From: Dialister sp900541485
Lineage (GTDB): Bacteria > Bacillota > Negativicutes > Veillonellales > Dialisteraceae
Direction: 5' to 3'
DNA: 64,000 nucleotides
Assembly: GCA_965119665.1 (NCBI GenBank)
Contig: OZ221974.1
Location: 1,488,001 to 1,552,000, forward strand
Within the stretch, counting starts at the first letter, position 1, and each line of letters opens with the position of its first letter. Both the position numbers and the translations under genes were made by a program. Positions 60,176-64,000 of this stretch are shown in pieces. Below the pieces are notes generated by a model, which did no database searches, had not been told where the DNA came from, and saw nothing but the letters and a program-made list of their open reading frames with translations.

Positions 60176-60903
60176 AAATTGCATGTATTATTCCGTCTCG
60201 CTATGCGTCTACCAGACTGCCCGGTAAACCGCTGCGTATGATTGCAGGGCAAACTTTAATTCATCGTGTTTACAACCGGGCGATTTTGGCTAAATCTCCT
60301 GATATAGTTGTGGTAGCAACTGATCATCGTGATATTGCGGAAGAAGTTGAAAGCTTTGGCGGACGTGTTGTCATGACTGCAGTCAATCATCCGACCGGGA
60401 CGGATAGGTTAGCAGAGGTAGCAGAGCAACTGGCAGATTATGATATTATTGTTAATGTACAGGGGGATGAACCGTTTATTGATCCGGATGTCATCGACCG
60501 CCTGGCAAAGATGCTTACCGAACATGAAAACCTGGATATGGTTACTGCAGCTGCACCGCTAAAGAAAGAGGAATATCAAGATGCATCGGCGGTAAAAGTT
60601 GTTGTTAATCAAAAGGGAGAGGCGCTGTATTTTTCACGAGCTTTAATTCCTTATCCGAGAGAGGGCTTTGCCATGCCTCCGCTCAAGCATATCGGGGTTT
60701 ATGCTTATCGGCGCAGTTTTTTGCTGACTTATGCGAAAACGGAACAAACACCATTGGAAAAGACAGAGTCTTTGGAACAGTTACGTGCTTTAGAAACGGG
60801 ACATAAAATTGGTGTAATCCGGATAGAAACCGAAGATATCGGTATTGATACAGAAGAGGATTTAAAGAAAGCCAATGAATTTTTTAAAAGGAGCAACTTA
60901 TGA
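60172..60903 (+). CDS. kdsB: 3-deoxy-manno-octulosonate cytidylyltransferase
   Basis: KdsB activates Kdo to CMP-Kdo, the WaaA donor. It has 243 residues from the ATG at 60172; the longer frame from 60157 lies inside lpxK. IPSRYASTRLPGKPL, VATDHRDI, NVQGDEPFID and HIGVYAYRR are family motifs. It overlaps lpxK and kdsA by 4 bases each, so translation is probably coupled through the three genes. Confidence 0.97.
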   Translation: MKIACIIPSRYASTRLPGKPLRMIAGQTLIHRVYNRAILAKSPDIVVVATDHRDIAEEVESFGGRVVMTAVNHPTGTDRLAEVAEQLADYDIIVNVQGDEPFIDPDVIDRLAKMLTEHENLDMVTAAAPLKKEEYQDASAVKVVVNQKGEALYFSRALIPYPREGFAMPPLKHIGVYAYRRSFLLTYAKTEQTPLEKTESLEQLRALETGHKIGVIRIETEDIGIDTEEDLKKANEFFKRSNL

Positions 60904-61721
60904 AAACGATTCAGGTAGGAAATCTTACGCTTGATGGAAATCAATTGTTTTTGATTGCTGGTCCCTGTGTTATAGAGGATTACGACAGAACATTGATGAT
61001 AGGTCGTGAAATAAAAAAGATTTGTAATAGACTTGGCGTTAAATACATATTTAAGGCATCTTATGACAAAGCAAACCGATCCTCTTATCATTCGTTCAGG
61101 GGGCCGGGTATAGAAAAAGGACTAGAAATTTTGGCATCAATCAAAAAGGAATTACAAGTGCCGGTTCTTTCGGATGTACATGATGTGACGCAATTAAAGC
61201 CGGCAGCAGAAGTCTTAGATATGATTCAAATTCCTGCTTTTTTATGCCGTCAGACAGATTTGGTCTATGGAGCGGCCATGACAGGAAAGCCTGTAAATGT
61301 GAAAAAAGGGCAGTTTATGGCACCGGAAGATATGAGCAATGTTATACAAAAAATGGAAGAAGCTCATAACCCGAATTTGGCAGTGACAGAAAGAGGAGCC
61401 TCCTTCGGGTACCATAATCTGGTAGTGGATATGCGTGCATTTCCTATTATGAGAAAATTCGGTTACCCTGTCATTTATGATGCTACGCATAGCGTACAGC
61501 TGCCGGGAGGTATGGGAACAACAACCGGAGGGCAGCGTGATATGATTCCTTATCTGGCCCGTGCGGCAGCAGCCAGCGGAGTGGACGGCTTTTTTATGGA
61601 GGTCCATGACAATCCTCCGGAAGGATTATCAGATTCTACCAATATGCTTTACTTATCATCTTTGGAAGGTTTGCTAAAGGATTTAATAGCAATCAATGAA
61701 ATCGTCAAGCATGATAAATAG
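60900..61721 (+). CDS. kdsA: 3-deoxy-8-phosphooctulonate synthase
   Basis: KdsA condenses arabinose-5-phosphate with phosphoenolpyruvate to Kdo-8-phosphate. It has 273 residues of the DAHP-synthase fold. FLIAGPCVIED, FKASYDKANRSS, DVHDVTQL, VNVKKGQFMAPEDM and TERGASFGYHNLVVDMR are hallmarks. NVKKGQF with a Lys and no Cys before the first loop needs checking to decide metal dependence. It is the end of a strictly overlapping block; 92 bases separate it from kdsD. Confidence 0.97.
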   Translation: MKTIQVGNLTLDGNQLFLIAGPCVIEDYDRTLMIGREIKKICNRLGVKYIFKASYDKANRSSYHSFRGPGIEKGLEILASIKKELQVPVLSDVHDVTQLKPAAEVLDMIQIPAFLCRQTDLVYGAAMTGKPVNVKKGQFMAPEDMSNVIQKMEEAHNPNLAVTERGASFGYHNLVVDMRAFPIMRKFGYPVIYDATHSVQLPGGMGTTTGGQRDMIPYLARAAAASGVDGFFMEVHDNPPEGLSDSTNMLYLSSLEGLLKDLIAINEIVKHDK

Positions 61722-61749
61722 TTCTATTTACAATAAGATAGAGAAATCG

Positions 61750-61778
61750 TTATGGAACCGTTGTATCGAGACTATATA
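61750..61778 (+). promoter_or_regulatory. Possible internal promoter before kdsD
   Basis: TTATGG (61750-61755) and TATATA (61773-61778) are 17 bases apart in the only sizable gap of the operon. Confidence 0.35.
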
Positions 61779-61813
61779 ACAAGCAGTGGAGATTTTCTTT
61801 ATAAGGAGGGTGT

Positions 61814-62785
61814 ATGTCAGCATTAGAAGTGGCTGCCAGAGTGCTCCGTGATGAAGCAGAAGCAATTTTAAAATTAATTGACCGATTGGATACTTCTTTT
61901 GAAGATGCAGTGAACCTTATCAGTCACTCGTCAGGACGAGTCATTCTTACGGGTATGGGAAAATCGGGGCATATAGCCAAAAAAGTATCTGCCACAATGG
62001 CAAGTACAGGCACACCATCCTTCTTTCTGCACCCGGCAGAAGGAATTCATGGAGACTTGGGGATGGTCACTGCGCAAGACATAGTAATTGCTTATTCTAA
62101 CAGTGGAGAAACGGGAGAAATTTTAAATATTATTCCTTCTGTGAAACGTATCGGGGCAAAAATGATTGCTGTAGTGGGAAATGTAAATTCCACACTCGCA
62201 AAAAATTCAGATGTGGTTCTTTATGCCGGTGCGGAGAAAGAGGCTGATAATCTCGGCTTGGCCCCGACCAGCTCTACAACGGCGGCATTGGCATTGGGGG
62301 ATGCATTAGCGGTTACATTAATGGAGAAGATGCATTTTACGGCAGATAATTTTGCAGTATTCCACCCCGGGGGATCTCTAGGGAGAAGATTGTTATTGAC
62401 GGTAGAAATGGTTATGCATAAAGGAGATAACAATCCCGTTATTTTTGAAAATTCTTCTATTAAAGACGCTCTTTTCGCGATGACAGACAAAGGATTAGGC
62501 GCGGTTTCGGTTATTGATGAGAATTACATGCTTCAAGGTCTTATGACTGATGGTGATGTGAGACGCGGACTTGAAAAAGGAATAAATTTTTTATCCCTGC
62601 CGGTAAAGGAAGGCATGACCAAAAAGCCTATAGTAATTACTCCCGATAAACTGGCGGCAGAAGCGTTGCATCTGATGGAAAAACATGTGCCGCATCCTAT
62701 TACTGTACTTCCCGTAGTAGATAATAATGGAAAATCTGTGGGAATGATTCATATTACCGATTTGCTCCGTCAGGGGGTTGTGTGA
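61814..62785 (+). CDS. kdsD: Arabinose-5-phosphate isomerase
   Basis: KdsD converts ribulose-5-phosphate to arabinose-5-phosphate, the KdsA substrate. It has 323 residues: a SIS domain (about 35-165; GMGKSGHIAKKVSATMASTGTPSFFLHPAEG, in parts conserved; YSNSGETGE) and two CBS domains (about 200-320; FHPGGSLGRRLL, LMTDGDVRRGL). AAGGAGGGTG precedes the ATG. It overlaps kdsC by 4 bases. Confidence 0.96.
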   Translation: MSALEVAARVLRDEAEAILKLIDRLDTSFEDAVNLISHSSGRVILTGMGKSGHIAKKVSATMASTGTPSFFLHPAEGIHGDLGMVTAQDIVIAYSNSGETGEILNIIPSVKRIGAKMIAVVGNVNSTLAKNSDVVLYAGAEKEADNLGLAPTSSTTAALALGDALAVTLMEKMHFTADNFAVFHPGGSLGRRLLLTVEMVMHKGDNNPVIFENSSIKDALFAMTDKGLGAVSVIDENYMLQGLMTDGDVRRGLEKGINFLSLPVKEGMTKKPIVITPDKLAAEALHLMEKHVPHPITVLPVVDNNGKSVGMIHITDLLRQGVV

Positions 62786-63321
62786 TGAAAAATGTAGATA
62801 AAATTAAACTTTTTGCCTTCGATGTAGACGGTACGCTTACTCCGGGCACTCTCATATTTGGCTCTACCGGAGAAGTATATAAGGAATTTCATGTTCATGA
62901 CGGAATGGCTCTCGGATTACTTCACCGGATGGGATATACTACTGTTTTTTTAACAGGCAGAAAATCAGAAATTGTGCATACCAGAGCCAAAGAATTGAAT
63001 GTTGATTTTTTATTCATGGGTGTCAGAAACAAAATCCGGTCTTTAGGAGCGGTGTTGAAAAAACTTGATATTTCCTGGAATGAAGTGGCCTTTATGGGAG
63101 ATGACCTGAACGATCTTCCTCTTTTTGATAAAGTAGGAATATCAGGCTGCCCCGCTGATGCTTGTACAGAAAACAAGAAACAGGCGGATTTTATATCTCA
63201 TTATAACGGTGGACGAGGCGCTGTCCGTGAATTTGTAGAAACGGTATTGACTAGACAGGGGAAATGGGAAAAAGCTGTTTCTTCATTTTATGATGAGGAA
63301 GAAAATTTAAACACGCAATAA
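62782..63321 (+). CDS. kdsC: 3-deoxy-manno-octulosonate-8-phosphatase
   Basis: KdsC removes the phosphate from Kdo-8-phosphate. It is a short, capless HAD phosphatase of 179 residues that acts as a tetramer. FAFDVDGTLTPG carries the nucleophile (D14) and LTGRKSEIV the Ser/Thr motif; MGDDLNDLPLFDKVG is motif IV. It is the last complete step in Kdo supply before KdsB. Confidence 0.96.
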   Translation: MMKNVDKIKLFAFDVDGTLTPGTLIFGSTGEVYKEFHVHDGMALGLLHRMGYTTVFLTGRKSEIVHTRAKELNVDFLFMGVRNKIRSLGAVLKKLDISWNEVAFMGDDLNDLPLFDKVGISGCPADACTENKKQADFISHYNGGRGAVREFVETVLTRQGKWEKAVSSFYDEEENLNTQ

Positions 63322-63357
63322 TTTAAAACCTGTATATCTCCGGAAAGAAGAGAAATT

Positions 63358-64000
63358 ATGCTATTTTATTTGAAATACGGATTATTAAAGGGAATCAGCC
63401 GTATTCTGTGTACTTTGTCGTATGAACGGATATTACGCATAGGCAAGTTCCTGGGTCCTGCCATCATGAATCGTATAGATAAGCAAAAAAAACGTGGTTT
63501 AAATCAGATCATGATGGGTTTAAAGTGCAGTAAACCGGAAGCGGAAAAGTTATTAAACGAGGTATATGAAAACGTAGGAATGTCTGCCATGGAAATGTTA
63601 TATATGCCGCGTTTATGTGAAGACAAAGAAAATCTCCGCCGGTATATCACCATTGATCATCCGGAATATTTAGAGGCGGCATATGATGATAATAAAGGTG
63701 TGGTAGGTCTTACGGCCCATGTCGGCAGTTGGGAATGGCTGGGAGCCGGATTGGCTCTTTATGGTTATGACACGTCGGCCATCGGGAAAAAACAAAAAGA
63801 TGATGCACTGATGAAAATTATTAATGAGTATCGTGCGAAATCAGGGGAGCATATATTTCTTACCGGTGCAGGTGGTTATGAAATGATTGCTGCGGCGAGA
63901 GCAATGAAAAAAAATTACATACTCGGTTTTTTATCGGATAAAGACGGGAATAAAACAGGAATACCGGTCCGATTTATGAACCGTATTTTTTCTTTTCCTC
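63358..64000 (+). CDS. lpxL: Lipid A late acyltransferase (LpxL/HtrB family), 5' part
   Basis: The frame is open from the ATG at 63358 to the window end (214 codons). It has an N-terminal hydrophobic segment and then the acyltransferase motif HVGSWEW (His-x4-Glu) at about 121-127, with SDKDGNKTGIPVRFMNRIF further on, as in LpxL/LpxM proteins that add secondary acyl chains to Kdo-lipid A. Ribosome site GGAAAGAAGAG is present. Whether it is LpxL or LpxM is not decidable here. Confidence 0.92.
   Translation, partial: MLFYLKYGLLKGISRILCTLSYERILRIGKFLGPAIMNRIDKQKKRGLNQIMMGLKCSKPEAEKLLNEVYENVGMSAMEMLYMPRLCEDKENLRRYITIDHPEYLEAAYDDNKGVVGLTAHVGSWEWLGAGLALYGYDTSAIGKKQKDDALMKIINEYRAKSGEHIFLTGAGGYEMIAAARAMKKNYILGFLSDKDGNKTGIPVRFMNRIFSFP

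Noticed and set aside
1..64000. CRISPR array, insertion sequence, prophage or rRNA operon
   Set aside because: No regularly spaced repeats, transposase, integrase, capsid genes or rRNA sequence seen.

Overview
The window reads as a chromosomal, housekeeping-rich stretch from a Firmicute that builds an outer membrane. Gene content and order are firmicute-like: topA-trmFO-hslV-hslU, phoH-ybeY-cdd-era-recO, the FMN-riboswitch rib operon, birA-bioY and type III pantothenate kinase. The last 10 kb is nevertheless a complete run of lipid A and Kdo genes: lpxI, lpxB, msbA-like, waaA, lpxK, kdsB, kdsA, kdsD, kdsC and an lpxL-type acyltransferase. That combination points to the Negativicutes. A Dialister- or Veillonella-like organism is my inference, since no rRNA is present to test it. 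I see no prophage, insertion sequence, CRISPR array or rRNA operon.

Layout: 1-4032 holds the topA 3' end, trmFO and the HslVU protease. 4161-7871 holds birA-bioY, coaX, tRNA-Glu(CTC) and sppA. 7881-15769 holds a Yip1-like membrane protein, glmS, trpS, a peptidoglycan-binding/3D-domain protein, glmU, prs and pth, so amino-sugar and PRPP supply sit together. 15850-20338 holds tmk and the FMN-riboswitch-controlled ribD-ribE-ribBA-ribH operon. 20446-29578 holds a DUF47/PhoU-like protein, a promoter-to-terminator intergenic transcript, folP-folB-folK, mfd, a MurJ/SpoVB-type flippase, a MazG protein and HU. 29722-32838 holds a lipid glycosyltransferase, galU and galE, which make sugar nucleotides and glycolipid. 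32894-33560 is poorly explained: an orphan 93-codon ORF followed by about 260 bases rich in hairpins. 33561-41755 is a mixed accessory-metabolism block: MATE, HAD phosphatase, DUF853 ATPase, rhodanese, LarA-like racemase, split ChrA pair and CitC. 42010-44747 holds rpsF-ssb-rpsR and a DEAD-box helicase. 44791-53823 holds nadE, a radical SAM protein, phoH-ybeY-cdd-era-CNNM-recO and sstT. 54039-64000 is the lipid A/Kdo operon.

Genes are tightly packed, often with 1-17 base overlaps (ATGA or TAATG junctions). Transcription units are separated by strong intrinsic terminators, several of them bidirectional between convergent genes. The points most worth a second look are: an FMN riboswitch whose last hairpin looks like a terminator and also holds the ribD Shine-Dalgarno; a short transcript with its own promoter and terminator upstream of folP; the unexplained 32.9-33.5 kb region; an intrinsic terminator just ahead of the RNA helicase gene; possible AUU start codons in the phoH-recO cluster; a candidate BirA operator; and a DEGD variant of helicase motif II.
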